From: an uncultured Collinsella sp.
GTDB lineage: Bacteria > Actinomycetota > Coriobacteriia > Coriobacteriales > Coriobacteriaceae
DNA: 8,240 nucleotides
Reading direction: 5' to 3'
NCBI GenBank assembly: GCA_900554455.1
Contig: USHT01000040.1
Location: 1-8,240, forward strand
Position 1 is the first letter of the stretch; each line of letters begins with the position of its first letter. The notes beneath the pieces are model-generated. The model was not told the DNA's origin. It saw nothing but the letters and a program-made list of their open reading frames with translations, and searched no databases. The position numbers were made by a program, and so were the translations under genes. This document shows positions 1 through 6,356 of the stretch, piece by piece.

Positions 1-13
1 TAAGCGAAACGCG

Positions 14-47
14 AAAAGGGGGCTCGCCATGTGGTGGGTCCCCTTTT
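14..47 (+). terminator. Strong hairpin with A-tract and T-tract before the sugar operon
   Basis: A left arm AAAAGGGG (14-21) is exactly complementary to CCCCTTTT (40-47), and the inner bases 22-28 pair with 33-39 including three G-U pairs, leaving an ATGT loop at 29-32. This gives about 15 continuous base pairs ending in four T. It has the form of an intrinsic, possibly bidirectional, terminator for a gene left of the window. Only 17 bases separate it from the first start codon, too few for a promoter, so it may instead be an intra-operon attenuator or an RNA-stabilising element that sets different levels of upstream and downstream messages. The TAA at bases 1-3 could be the upstream gene's stop codon, but this cannot be tested here. 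Confidence 0.7.
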
Positions 48-64
48 GAACATTGGAGAAGACC

Positions 65-865
65 ATGGGTATTAAAGCGTGTGCGGCTGGTTTTTGCTGC
101 GCGGACGTCTATCAAAACATCGGCGTGTTCTATCCGACTGGTAATGGCATTGACTGGGGTATCCATCTTGCACGAATGGGAGTTTCGGTATCCGCCGTGT
201 CGGTTGTCGGCAAGGACGAGTACGGAGACAAGATGAGAGAGGCGCTGGCCGCTGAGGGGTTTGATATCTCACATCTGCGGGTGGAGGATGGCGACACCTC
301 GGTGATGCTCATGGCATTGAAAGACGGCGTCGATCGCGTGCATCTCGAGGCAATCGATGGCGTAATGGAGACATATCGACCGAATGAAGATGACCGGGCG
401 TTTATCCTAGAGCATGACATCATTCACACCGACCTGTTTGGCAATTGTTTGGACCTCCTGCCCGAATGGCGTGATGCGGGCAAGACGGTGGTTATGGACT
501 TTTCGGTGTTCAGCCAGGATCCCGAATATGCCTGCGAGAATCATTTTCCCTACGTTGACTACGCGTTCATGTCGTTTGAAGAGGACACTCCGGAGCTGCG
601 AGACTGGGTACGCCATGTGCGGGAATTGGGACCGCGCGTTGCGGTTGCCACGCTTGGCGAGAAGGGAAGCATTGCCTATGACGGTGAGCGCTTCTATGAG
701 TGCGGGATCGTACCGGCGGAGAAGGTCGTTAATACCGTGGGTGCCGGCGACTCGTATATTGCCGGGTTTACCAAGGGCGTGATCGATGGCCTTGATATTC
801 CGGCGTGTATGAAGGCGGGTGCTGAGCTGTCGTCCCGAGTGATTGGTTCGTTTGAGCCGTACTAG
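65..865 (+). CDS. PfkB-family sugar kinase, fructoselysine 6-kinase (FrlD)-like
   Basis: Predicted cytoplasmic ATP-dependent sugar kinase of 266 residues, the usual length for FrlD. It belongs to the PfkB/ribokinase fold: an N-terminal glycine-containing sugar-binding stretch (GNGIDWG, residues 26-32), a nucleotide-binding strand (VATLGEKGS, 194-202) and the family signature VNTVGAGDSYIAGF (222-235), with Asp229 as the expected catalytic base and GAGD forming the anion hole. From memory, the middle of the protein (DGVM..., HDIIHTDLFGN, AGKTVVMDFS) follows the layout of E. coli FrlD, which phosphorylates fructoselysine at C6. The partner deglycase FrlB is not in the window, so the true substrate may be another ketosamine or sugar. 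A TTG codon at 53 is in frame, but ATG 65 has GGAG at 55-58 at ideal spacing and is preferred. It is followed after 27 bases by the amidohydrolase gene. The PfkB assignment is firm; the substrate is not. Confidence 0.85.
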   Translation: MGIKACAAGFCCADVYQNIGVFYPTGNGIDWGIHLARMGVSVSAVSVVGKDEYGDKMREALAAEGFDISHLRVEDGDTSVMLMALKDGVDRVHLEAIDGVMETYRPNEDDRAFILEHDIIHTDLFGNCLDLLPEWRDAGKTVVMDFSVFSQDPEYACENHFPYVDYAFMSFEEDTPELRDWVRHVRELGPRVAVATLGEKGSIAYDGERFYECGIVPAEKVVNTVGAGDSYIAGFTKGVIDGLDIPACMKAGAELSSRVIGSFEPY

Positions 866-892
866 GGTCAAATGCCTGGAAAGGAGTACGAA

Positions 893-1753
893 ATGGTTTT
901 CGACATGTTGGTCCATCCTATGCTCTACGGCGAGATCTGTACGCCGGGTGATGAGCCTGATGGATTTGGCTTTTGGTCACGAGAATTTGGTATGGGGCAT
1001 ATGGGCCCCATGGATTGGGATGAGCTTCAAGTCGAGATGGACGTCTGCGACGTGCGGAAGAGCGTGCTCATGCCTCTCGATGTAACCACGGCATGCGGAG
1101 GGCACTTTGGCACCAATGACCAGATTGCCATGCTGGTTGCCGCGCACCCCGATCGTCTATGGGGATTTGCGAGCGTAGATCCGCAGGTGAGCGGTGCCGC
1201 AGACGAATTGGAGCGCGCCTTTACCGAGTTGGGGGCAAAGGGGCTTTGCCTGCATCCGGCAAAGCAGGGTTTTGCCCCCGATGATGCTGTGGCCGAGCCG
1301 CTTTACGAGCTGTGCGAGCGCTATAACAAGCCGGTGGTTTTCCATGCCGGTATGTCTTGGGAGCCGGGCGCAGAGCTCTCGCGCAGTAACCCGCTTGCAT
1401 TTGAGCACACAATCGCAACGCATCCAAATGTGCGCTTTAGTTTGACCCACTTTGGCTGGCCCTGGGTGCGCGAGACCGTGGCGATGTTGCTCAAGTATCC
1501 CAACTGCTACACGGACACCTCTATCACTTACATCGATTCGCCCGAGGAGATGATGCAGCGTCTTTTCACGGTCGATATGGGGCCGCTGTGGTATGAGCGC
1601 GCGCTATCGCATCAAGTGATGTTCGCCAGCAATACGCCGCGTTTCCGTGCATTCAAACTCAAGCGGGCGCTCGATACCGTGCCCATGCGCGATGATGCGC
1701 GAGAAAGGCTCTACTGGGGTAATGCCCTGCGTTTTCTTGAAGGGGATGAGTGA
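893..1753 (+). CDS. Amidohydrolase-2-type TIM-barrel protein with altered metal ligands
   Basis: Predicted cytoplasmic protein of 286 residues related to the amidohydrolase-2 family (COG2159), whose members hydrolyse or decarboxylate ring and acid substrates using a metal. Family landmarks are visible: an N-terminal FDMLVHP (residues 3-9), KGLCLHP...QGFAPDD (117-131), PVVFHAG (147-153), LTHFGWPW (184-191) and a C-terminal NALRFL (277-282). Two usual metal or catalytic positions differ. The D-x-H-x-H motif reads D4-M-L-V-H8, so its first His is Leu6, and the late Asp in the usual GSD/GTD motif is Asn247 in ASNTPR. It may therefore bind metal differently or catalyse another reaction. An upstream ATG at 872 is in frame, but ATG 893 has AAGGAG at 881-886 with 6-base spacing and begins at the family's first strand. 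Its stop lies 2 bases before the yjbQ start, so the two are probably translationally coupled. Substrate unknown. Confidence 0.8.
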   Translation: MVFDMLVHPMLYGEICTPGDEPDGFGFWSREFGMGHMGPMDWDELQVEMDVCDVRKSVLMPLDVTTACGGHFGTNDQIAMLVAAHPDRLWGFASVDPQVSGAADELERAFTELGAKGLCLHPAKQGFAPDDAVAEPLYELCERYNKPVVFHAGMSWEPGAELSRSNPLAFEHTIATHPNVRFSLTHFGWPWVRETVAMLLKYPNCYTDTSITYIDSPEEMMQRLFTVDMGPLWYERALSHQVMFASNTPRFRAFKLKRALDTVPMRDDARERLYWGNALRFLEGDE

Positions 1754-1755
1754 AC

Positions 1756-2184
1756 ATGGTGACGCTCGAGACATTGAGCTATCTATCGACTGCTCCGGAC
1801 CAGTTCATCGATATTACCGAGGACGTGCACGCTGCCATCGAACGCAGCTCAGTGACCAATGGCTTGGCAGCGATTATTTTGTCGCATACGACCTGTGGAA
1901 TCGTGGTAAATGAGGGGCTGCCCTGCGTGGAGACGGATCTTATGGAGACGCTTGATCGCATCGCCCCACTCGATGCCCCCTACGCGCATGCACACTTCCT
2001 GCCGAGCTATGGAGCCACCGGCAACAACTCCTGTGGGCATATCAAGAGCATGATTTGTGGAAACAGTTGCTTCTTTCCCGTCCAAGATGGCCACATCGTG
2101 TGCGGAGGTGCCCAGAACATCTATCTTGCGGAGTTTGACGGTCCTCAGAAGCGAAAAGTGTACGTCGAGGTGCTGGGGGAATAA
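1756..2184 (+). CDS. yjbQ: YjbQ/UPF0047 family protein (secondary thiamine-phosphate synthase family)
   Basis: A single-domain protein of 142 residues, close to the 130-140 typical for YjbQ (PF01894). Conserved blocks are present: SHTTCGIVVNE (residues 43-53), the paired histidines of YAHAH (76-80), GNNSCGHIKSMICG (89-102) with His95, and GGAQNIYLAEFDGP (117-130) followed by KRKV. His44, His78/80 and His95 are the candidate metal ligands. The annotation as thiamine-phosphate synthase comes from weak complementation of thiE mutants by E. coli YjbQ; its natural reaction is not settled, and membership of a sugar operon here argues for a catabolic or detoxifying step. An in-frame GTG at 1750 overlaps the previous stop; ATG 1756 is preferred but not certain, with AAGGGG at 1740-1745 acting for either. 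The usual Arg after FDGP is Gln131. Six cysteines in 142 residues is high. Confidence 0.85.
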   Translation: MVTLETLSYLSTAPDQFIDITEDVHAAIERSSVTNGLAAIILSHTTCGIVVNEGLPCVETDLMETLDRIAPLDAPYAHAHFLPSYGATGNNSCGHIKSMICGNSCFFPVQDGHIVCGGAQNIYLAEFDGPQKRKVYVEVLGE

Positions 2185-2217
2185 CATTCCTGCAATAACC
2201 CTATGAAGGAGCATGTT

Positions 2218-3027
2218 ATGTCGTTTCTAACCTCGATGTTCAAGACCGAAAAGCCGGTTATCGGAATGCTGCACCTGCGTCCTCTGCCGGGCGATCCACT
2301 GTATTACCCGGGCGGAAGCGTGTCGCAGGTCGTGGAAGCCGCCAAGCGCGATCTCGAGGCGTTGCAGCAGGGCGGTGTCGATGGCATTTTGATTACCAAT
2401 GAGCTCTCGATGCCCTATGAGCAGCACGTTTCTCCCTCAACCCTTGCATCGATGGGCTATGTAATCGGGGCTCTGTCCCATGATCTGTCGACTCCTTGGG
2501 GAGCTGAGGCTATTTACGATGGTGATGCCACAATCGAGCTGTGCGCTGCCGTCGACGCGCAGTTCACGCGCTGCAATTTTTGCGGTGCCTGGGCCGGTGA
2601 TCTCGGGCTGATTAACCGAGATTTCGCTCACACCATGCGTCGCAAGGCGGCGCTGCGCTTGGACGACCTCAAGCTTTTTCACTTCATCACGAGCGAGGGG
2701 GAGGTTTATCTCAACGACCGCACGACTGCGGACATTGCCGATTCACTTCTCTTTAATTGCCTTCCGGATGCGATGGTCATCGGCGGTTCGGCTGCCGGTC
2801 GTGGCGCTTCGGGCGAGCTTGCCGATGAAGTCCGCGAGCGTGTTGGCGAAGTACCCGTGGTATGCGGCACCGGTTGTCGCGAAAATACCGTGGCTGACGT
2901 ATTTGCTCACTACGATGGCGCGTTTGTCGGCACCTGCTTAAAGCGCGACGGAAAGCTGGATGCCCCGGTTGATGTTGAGCGGGTAGCTCGTTTTATGGCT
3001 GCCGCTCGTACGGCGCGAGGGGAGTAG
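2218..3027 (+). CDS. BtpA/SgcQ-family TIM-barrel protein, SgcQ subtype
   Basis: A 269-residue cytoplasmic protein of the BtpA family (PF03437), predicted to form a TIM barrel. Landmarks are VIGMLHLRPLPGDP (residues 14-27), QGGVDGILITNE (51-62), RCNFCGAWAGDLGL (118-131), LPDAMVIGGSAAG (182-194), PVVCGTGCRENT (213-224) and FVGTCLKRDGKLDAPVD (236-252). BtpA was named in cyanobacteria for photosystem I accumulation, but heterotrophs carry a branch typified by E. coli SgcQ from the cryptic sgc sugar operon. The stretch KLFHFITSEGEVYLNDR (152-168) matches the SgcQ pattern (as remembered, LFNIVPEAAVYLGNR) rather than the BtpA form ADVxVKHA. The reaction is unknown; a sugar-phosphate aldolase, epimerase or isomerase role is only a guess. 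ATG 2218 has AAGGAG (2206-2211) at 6-base spacing and gives an N-terminus like SgcQ (MSxL...TEK); ATG 2203 is rejected. The stop is 6 bases before the FGGY kinase start. Confidence 0.85.
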   Translation: MSFLTSMFKTEKPVIGMLHLRPLPGDPLYYPGGSVSQVVEAAKRDLEALQQGGVDGILITNELSMPYEQHVSPSTLASMGYVIGALSHDLSTPWGAEAIYDGDATIELCAAVDAQFTRCNFCGAWAGDLGLINRDFAHTMRRKAALRLDDLKLFHFITSEGEVYLNDRTTADIADSLLFNCLPDAMVIGGSAAGRGASGELADEVRERVGEVPVVCGTGCRENTVADVFAHYDGAFVGTCLKRDGKLDAPVDVERVARFMAAARTARGE

Positions 3028-3033
3028 GCACCT

Positions 3034-4551
3034 ATGGCGCTCTATCTGGGTATTGATATTGGGACAAGCGCCTCTAAAGGCGTTTTAATCGATGATCGAT
3101 GCAGCATCGTTTGCCAAGCCTCTTGCGGACACGAGACGGACAACCCGTGTGATGGATGGTACCAGCATGATGCGGAGGCAGTTTGGTGGGGCGATTTTTG
3201 CCGCTTGTCGCGCGAGCTGGTGGTGCGATCGGGGGTTAACGCGGCGCAGATCGGATGCGTGGGCCTTTCCGCATTGGGTTGCGACTGCGTGCCGGTCGAT
3301 ACCGAGTGCAACGCGCTGGCGCCCGCGATTTTGTATGGAGTCGATGCGCGTTCGAAGCCGCAGATTGACGAGCTTCTTTCCGAATATGGGTCAGATCGCG
3401 CGCGCGAGCTTTTCGGGCACGATCCCTGTTCGTCAGATATTGCTCCCAAGATCTTGTGGTTTAAGGAGAATATGCCCGAGGTGCACGAACGTGCCGCGAA
3501 GTTCCTGACGGCGTCATCGTTTCTATGCGCAAAGTTGACGGGGCGTTTTACGGTGGACCGTTATTTGGCGGAGGATTTTCTTCCCCTATATGACCGCTAC
3601 ACTTGGAAGGTTGATGCTCGGGAATGTGCTCGTTTCTGCCGGCCTGACCAGATGGCGGAGGTAATGTCGGCTACCGATATTGCCGGGGTGATTACGCAGC
3701 GTGCGGCAGAGGCGACGGGGCTCGCGGCAGGGACACCTGTCTTAGTGGGAACGGGCGACTCTGGTGCCGAGGCCATTTCGACGGGTGTATTCCGTCCCGG
3801 CGATATGATGGTTCAGTTGGGGAGTACGGCGTATTTCATCTACCTAGCTGATCATATGATCGATGATGCCCGCCTGTGGCCAGGGACGTTTATCATTCCC
3901 GGAACTTACGGGATCTGCGCGGGGACCAATACGGCGGGTGCGCTCACATCGTGGCTGCGCCAAGAGCTGTATCGTGATGCCGTGGAGGCCGAGGACCACG
4001 GTGGCCCCGATGCATATTCGGTTATGGCGCATGATGCCGCCGACGTGGCGCCGGGTGCCGATGGGCTCCTGTGTCTGCCGTACTTTGCGGGGGAGCGTAC
4101 TCCGCTCAATGATCCCGCGGCGCGTGGCGTCTTCTTTGGCCTGACCGGAAGGCATACGCGAGCCCATATGGTTCGCGCCGCCTTGGAAGGCGTCGCGTAT
4201 ACTGTTGCATCCCATGTCGACATTATCGAGCGAGAGCATGGTCTGCCAATTGGGCGCATTATGCTTGTCGGAGGTGGAACCAAGAATCCAGTTTGGATGC
4301 AGGCTATCGCCGACGTATGCGGGCGCGAGGTCTCGGTTGCCAAGGTTACGGTGGGCGCATGCTTCGGTGATGCCATCATGGCAGCTCTCGCAGGTGGCGC
4401 TTATGCATCATGGGATGAACTCGCCCGAGTCCTTGGCGTTGCGCAAACAATCGAGCCCGATATGGCTGCCCACGGGTTGTATGCGTCGCGTCGTCATATC
4501 TTTGACGAATTGTATGCACGCAACCGTGATCTCATGCACGAATTGGTGTGA
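3034..4551 (+). CDS. FGGY-family carbohydrate kinase (xylulokinase-like, substrate unknown)
   Basis: An ATP-dependent sugar kinase of 505 residues, full length for the family. The N-terminal actin-like domain starts with LYLGIDIGTSASKGVLID (residues 3-20, phosphate-1 motif with Asp7). GTGDSGAEA (239-247) carries the expected catalytic base Asp242. The C-terminal domain has LPYFAGERTPLNDP (348-361), the FGGY signature region FGLTGRHTRAHMVRAALEG (368-386) and the adenosine motif VGGGTKNPVW (412-421). The substrate-facing loop reads GLSALGCDCVPVD (77-89) with YGVDARS (101-107), not the GQMHG...WNDxR form of true xylulokinases; it matches a large group of FGGY kinases of unassigned substrate. AGGGGAG at 3018-3024 serves ATG 3034. 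It is the last gene of the operon and is followed by a terminator at 4579. A cysteine cluster (C23, C27, C31, C39) is unusual for a kinase. Confidence 0.9.
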   Translation: MALYLGIDIGTSASKGVLIDDRCSIVCQASCGHETDNPCDGWYQHDAEAVWWGDFCRLSRELVVRSGVNAAQIGCVGLSALGCDCVPVDTECNALAPAILYGVDARSKPQIDELLSEYGSDRARELFGHDPCSSDIAPKILWFKENMPEVHERAAKFLTASSFLCAKLTGRFTVDRYLAEDFLPLYDRYTWKVDARECARFCRPDQMAEVMSATDIAGVITQRAAEATGLAAGTPVLVGTGDSGAEAISTGVFRPGDMMVQLGSTAYFIYLADHMIDDARLWPGTFIIPGTYGICAGTNTAGALTSWLRQELYRDAVEAEDHGGPDAYSVMAHDAADVAPGADGLLCLPYFAGERTPLNDPAARGVFFGLTGRHTRAHMVRAALEGVAYTVASHVDIIEREHGLPIGRIMLVGGGTKNPVWMQAIADVCGREVSVAKVTVGACFGDAIMAALAGGAYASWDELARVLGVAQTIEPDMAAHGLYASRRHIFDELYARNRDLMHELV

Positions 4552-4578
4552 TGCTGCCGAATTGTACTGCCTTCCAAT

Positions 4579-4620
4579 AGGGGCTGCGTTGTGCGATTCG
4601 CATGCCCCTTGGCATTTTTT
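4579..4620 (+). terminator. Intrinsic terminator of the sugar-kinase operon
   Basis: AGGGGC (4579-4584) plus TGCG (4585-4588) pair with CGCA (4599-4602) and GCCCCT (4604-4609), with T4603 bulged and a 10-base loop. A run of six T (4615-4620) follows after a short TGGCA spacer. It lies 28 bases past the FGGY kinase stop. The opposite strand has A residues upstream but no T-tract after the hairpin, so it is probably a poorer terminator for the convergent tatD-family transcript. Confidence 0.75.
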
Positions 4621-4631
4621 GCCCACAGGGT

Positions 4632-5414
4632 TTAGCTAAGGCCAAAAACAGAGTGCGCATTTGCTAAAACTGCCGACTCAATGTGCTTTGCGTCGCAGTT
4701 TTTGAGCGAGGCGATGCGTTCTGAGGTCCTTGTGAGCGATCTGATGAGCGACTGCGCGCTTGTTTCTGTGTTTGGCTCGGCCGGCGCATCGGTCTCGAGC
4801 AGTAGACGGTCGAGTGGAATCTGTCGTGCGTATTCGCGACCGCGTTTGGCGGCGAGCATACGCTCGTTCACGGAAAAATAGCAGCCTACGTTTCGCGCGC
4901 GGGCGAGTTCGTCCGAAGTACCGCTAAACCAGTGGAAGATGATAACGGGGGAGTCGGGGTTTGGGATGAGTAGTCCATGCGATTCGAGGACGTCCAGTAC
5001 GGCTCCTGCCGAACGAACGGCGTGAATTGATATCACGCGCCCGGTAAGAGGATGCTGCACGAGCGCATCGCAGAGCCGGTTAAGTGCCTGTATTTGTAGC
5101 GGCTCACTTCCAGCAAAGCGCGCGGAAAAGTCGAGTCCGACTTCGCCGATGTAGCGTTCTTGGGCAGCAACTTCGCAAAGCAGATTGACTTCGACAAAAC
5201 CGCAGTGGCCATCGGCGAGCCACCAGGGGTGAAGCCCAACGCCGGCGATGATGCCTGGTTGGCGACAGGCGCGCTCGTTTGCGGCCGAAAAGTCGCGCGG
5301 ATTGACGCCGCAGTCAAATAGACCCAAGCCCAGCGCCGTCGCCTCATCGGCAACGGCGTCCGGGTGAGCCATTAAATCAAGATGGCAGTGTGCATCAAAT
5401 AACTGGGGCTCCAT
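4632..5414 (-). CDS. TatD-family metal-dependent hydrolase (putative DNase)
   Basis: A cytoplasmic TIM-barrel hydrolase of 260 residues, the normal size for TatD proteins, which act as metal-dependent 3'-5' exonucleases or related phosphoesterases. All expected metal ligands are visible in order: DAHCHLD (residues 7-13; His9, His11), GLHPWW (60-65), GEVGLDF (90-96; Glu91), ISIHAVRS (128-135; His131), FHWFSG (160-165; His161) and LLLETDAP (204-211; Asp209). The Tyr-ethanolamine-like variations seen in some TatD paralogues were not assessed. Its start lies 14 bases beyond the tcdA stop, so the two genes probably share one message; a GGAG lies 9 bases before the ATG. Orthology to tatD, ycfH or yjjV cannot be settled from motifs alone. 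It converges on the sugar operon, with no clear terminator of its own. Confidence 0.92.
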   Translation of the reverse strand: MEPQLFDAHCHLDLMAHPDAVADEATALGLGLFDCGVNPRDFSAANERACRQPGIIAGVGLHPWWLADGHCGFVEVNLLCEVAAQERYIGEVGLDFSARFAGSEPLQIQALNRLCDALVQHPLTGRVISIHAVRSAGAVLDVLESHGLLIPNPDSPVIIFHWFSGTSDELARARNVGCYFSVNERMLAAKRGREYARQIPLDRLLLETDAPAEPNTETSAQSLIRSLTRTSERIASLKNCDAKHIESAVLANAHSVFGLS

Positions 5415-5428
5415 CTCGGTGCGCTCCG

Positions 5429-6226
5429 CTAGTCCAGACGTTGGCCATCGGAGCGTACGCGCTCAGTGCCGCGGCCGCTGATCTGGCGGATAACCTCGCC
5501 GGCAATCATCTGGCCCATGATGGGCGGCATAAAGCTGGCGGTTCCCAGCTCGGTGCGCTCGTGGATGTTGGAAGGGTCGCGGGGCTGTGTCTTAACCGAT
5601 TCCTCGCAGCTAAACAGTACATGCAGGCTCTTGATTCCGCGCTTCTTGCATTCTTTGCGCATGATGCGGCTCATGGGGTCACGTACCGTATCGAAAATGT
5701 CGGCAAAGCGGAGGCACTCGGGATGGAGCTTGTTGGCCCCGCCCATGGAGCTAACCAAACGAATGTCGTGGTCCTGAGCATATTTGGCAATGGTGAGCTT
5801 GGCCGAGATGGTGTCGATGGCGTCGACGACGTAGTCGAGCTTGCCGTCCGTCTGCTCCAAAACGCTCGCGAAGAAATCATCGATGTTGTCGCTCAGCAAG
5901 TATTCAGTTCGCTTGATGACGGCAGCGGTGGGATTGATGTCGTTGATCATGGCTTCCATCACGTCAACCTTGCGCTTGCCGACGGTGCTGTGAAAGGCGA
6001 TGGCCTGGCGATTGATATTGCTGGGCGCGATGATGTCCTTGTCCAGAATGACGAAATGACCGATGCCGCCGCGGGCGAGTGCCTCGCAGCAGTTGGAGCC
6101 CACACCTCCGCAGCCGAGCACCAGCACCGTAGCATCGGCGAGCTTATCGAGTGCCTCGCGGCCCATGATGATCTCGAGCTTGGTGTCGCGTGTCTCGATG
6201 GCGGCTGCGGCTGTGGTTTCGGTCAT
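5429..6226 (-). CDS. tcdA: tRNA threonylcarbamoyladenosine dehydratase TcdA
   Basis: An E1-like (ThiF/MoeB/HesA fold) enzyme of 265 residues, matching E. coli TcdA/CsdL (about 268). It uses ATP to activate the carboxylate of t6A at position 37 of ANN-decoding tRNAs and close it to cyclic t6A, strengthening decoding. Visible motifs: the dinucleotide-type ATP site VLVLGCGGVGSNCCEAL (residues 34-50), LDKDIIAPSNINRQ (61-74) with the adenylation Asp and NRQ, VDAIDTISAK (134-143), SSMGGANKLHP (159-169) and DIFDTVRDPMSRIMR (176-190). The absence of the zinc CxxC pairs of MoeB and the DAIDT motif favour TcdA. An in-frame ATG at 6271 is upstream, but ATG 6226 has GGAGG with 6-base spacing and is chosen. 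It is first in a two-gene unit with the TatD-family gene. A perfect TATAAT lies about 44 bases upstream. Confidence 0.92.
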   Translation of the reverse strand: MTETTAAAAIETRDTKLEIIMGREALDKLADATVLVLGCGGVGSNCCEALARGGIGHFVILDKDIIAPSNINRQAIAFHSTVGKRKVDVMEAMINDINPTAAVIKRTEYLLSDNIDDFFASVLEQTDGKLDYVVDAIDTISAKLTIAKYAQDHDIRLVSSMGGANKLHPECLRFADIFDTVRDPMSRIMRKECKKRGIKSLHVLFSCEESVKTQPRDPSNIHERTELGTASFMPPIMGQMIAGEVIRQISGRGTERVRSDGQRLD

Positions 6227-6269
6227 GGATATCCTCCGATGGGGAGTCAGTCGTGTTTTAGCTATCGCC

Positions 6270-6297
6270 ATTATAGGTAATCGCCCATAGGTTGCGA
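6270..6297 (-). promoter_or_regulatory. Predicted promoter for tcdA
   Basis: On the minus strand a perfect -10 box TATAAT occupies 6275-6270. A weak -35 candidate TCGCAA sits at 6297-6292 with a 16-base spacer (three of six matches to TTGACA). Transcription would start near 6263 and give a leader of roughly 37 bases before ATG 6226. The -10 box is convincing; the -35 box is not. Confidence 0.55.
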
Positions 6298-6332
6298 TGG
6301 CGTTTGCTTTGATGTGGTTTGAAGCATTGCGA

Positions 6333-6356
6333 TTAGATAGTTAGACAAACATCTAA
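6333..6356. promoter_or_regulatory. Candidate SdpR operator: TTAGA repeats over the sdpR -35 box
   Basis: TTAGAT (6333-6338) and TTAGA (6341-6345) form a direct repeat with an 8-base period. TCTAA (6352-6356) is the inverse: TTAGA-N6-TCTAA is one perfect inverted repeat and TTAGAT-N12-ATCTAA a second, overlapping one. ArsR-family repressors bind short AT-rich inverted repeats at their own promoters, and this element covers the predicted -35 box of sdpR, so autoregulation is the natural reading. Which pair of half-sites is used cannot be told from sequence. Confidence 0.5.

Noticed and set aside
53..64. TTG 53 as start of the PfkB kinase
   Set aside because: It overlaps the GGAG ribosome site that serves ATG 65, and lies only 5 bases from the hairpin.
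872..892. Earlier start ATG 872 for the amidohydrolase
   Set aside because: The AAGGAG ribosome site lies inside this extension and fits ATG 893, where the family's first strand begins.
407..916. Open frame of 169 codons on the - strand under the PfkB kinase gene
   Set aside because: Antisense to a gene with a clear kinase signature, no ribosome site and no recognisable domain.
6227..6271. Fifteen-residue N-terminal extension of TcdA from ATG 6271
   Set aside because: GGAGG with ideal spacing precedes ATG 6226, and the predicted transcription start near 6263 would leave out the longer start.
5390..6280. Open frame of 296 codons on the + strand opposite tcdA
   Set aside because: It mirrors tcdA, whose product shows all family motifs; the predicted protein is low-complexity (rich in Ala, Asp, Gly, Val), and no ribosome site precedes it. 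Long antisense frames are common in GC-rich coding DNA.
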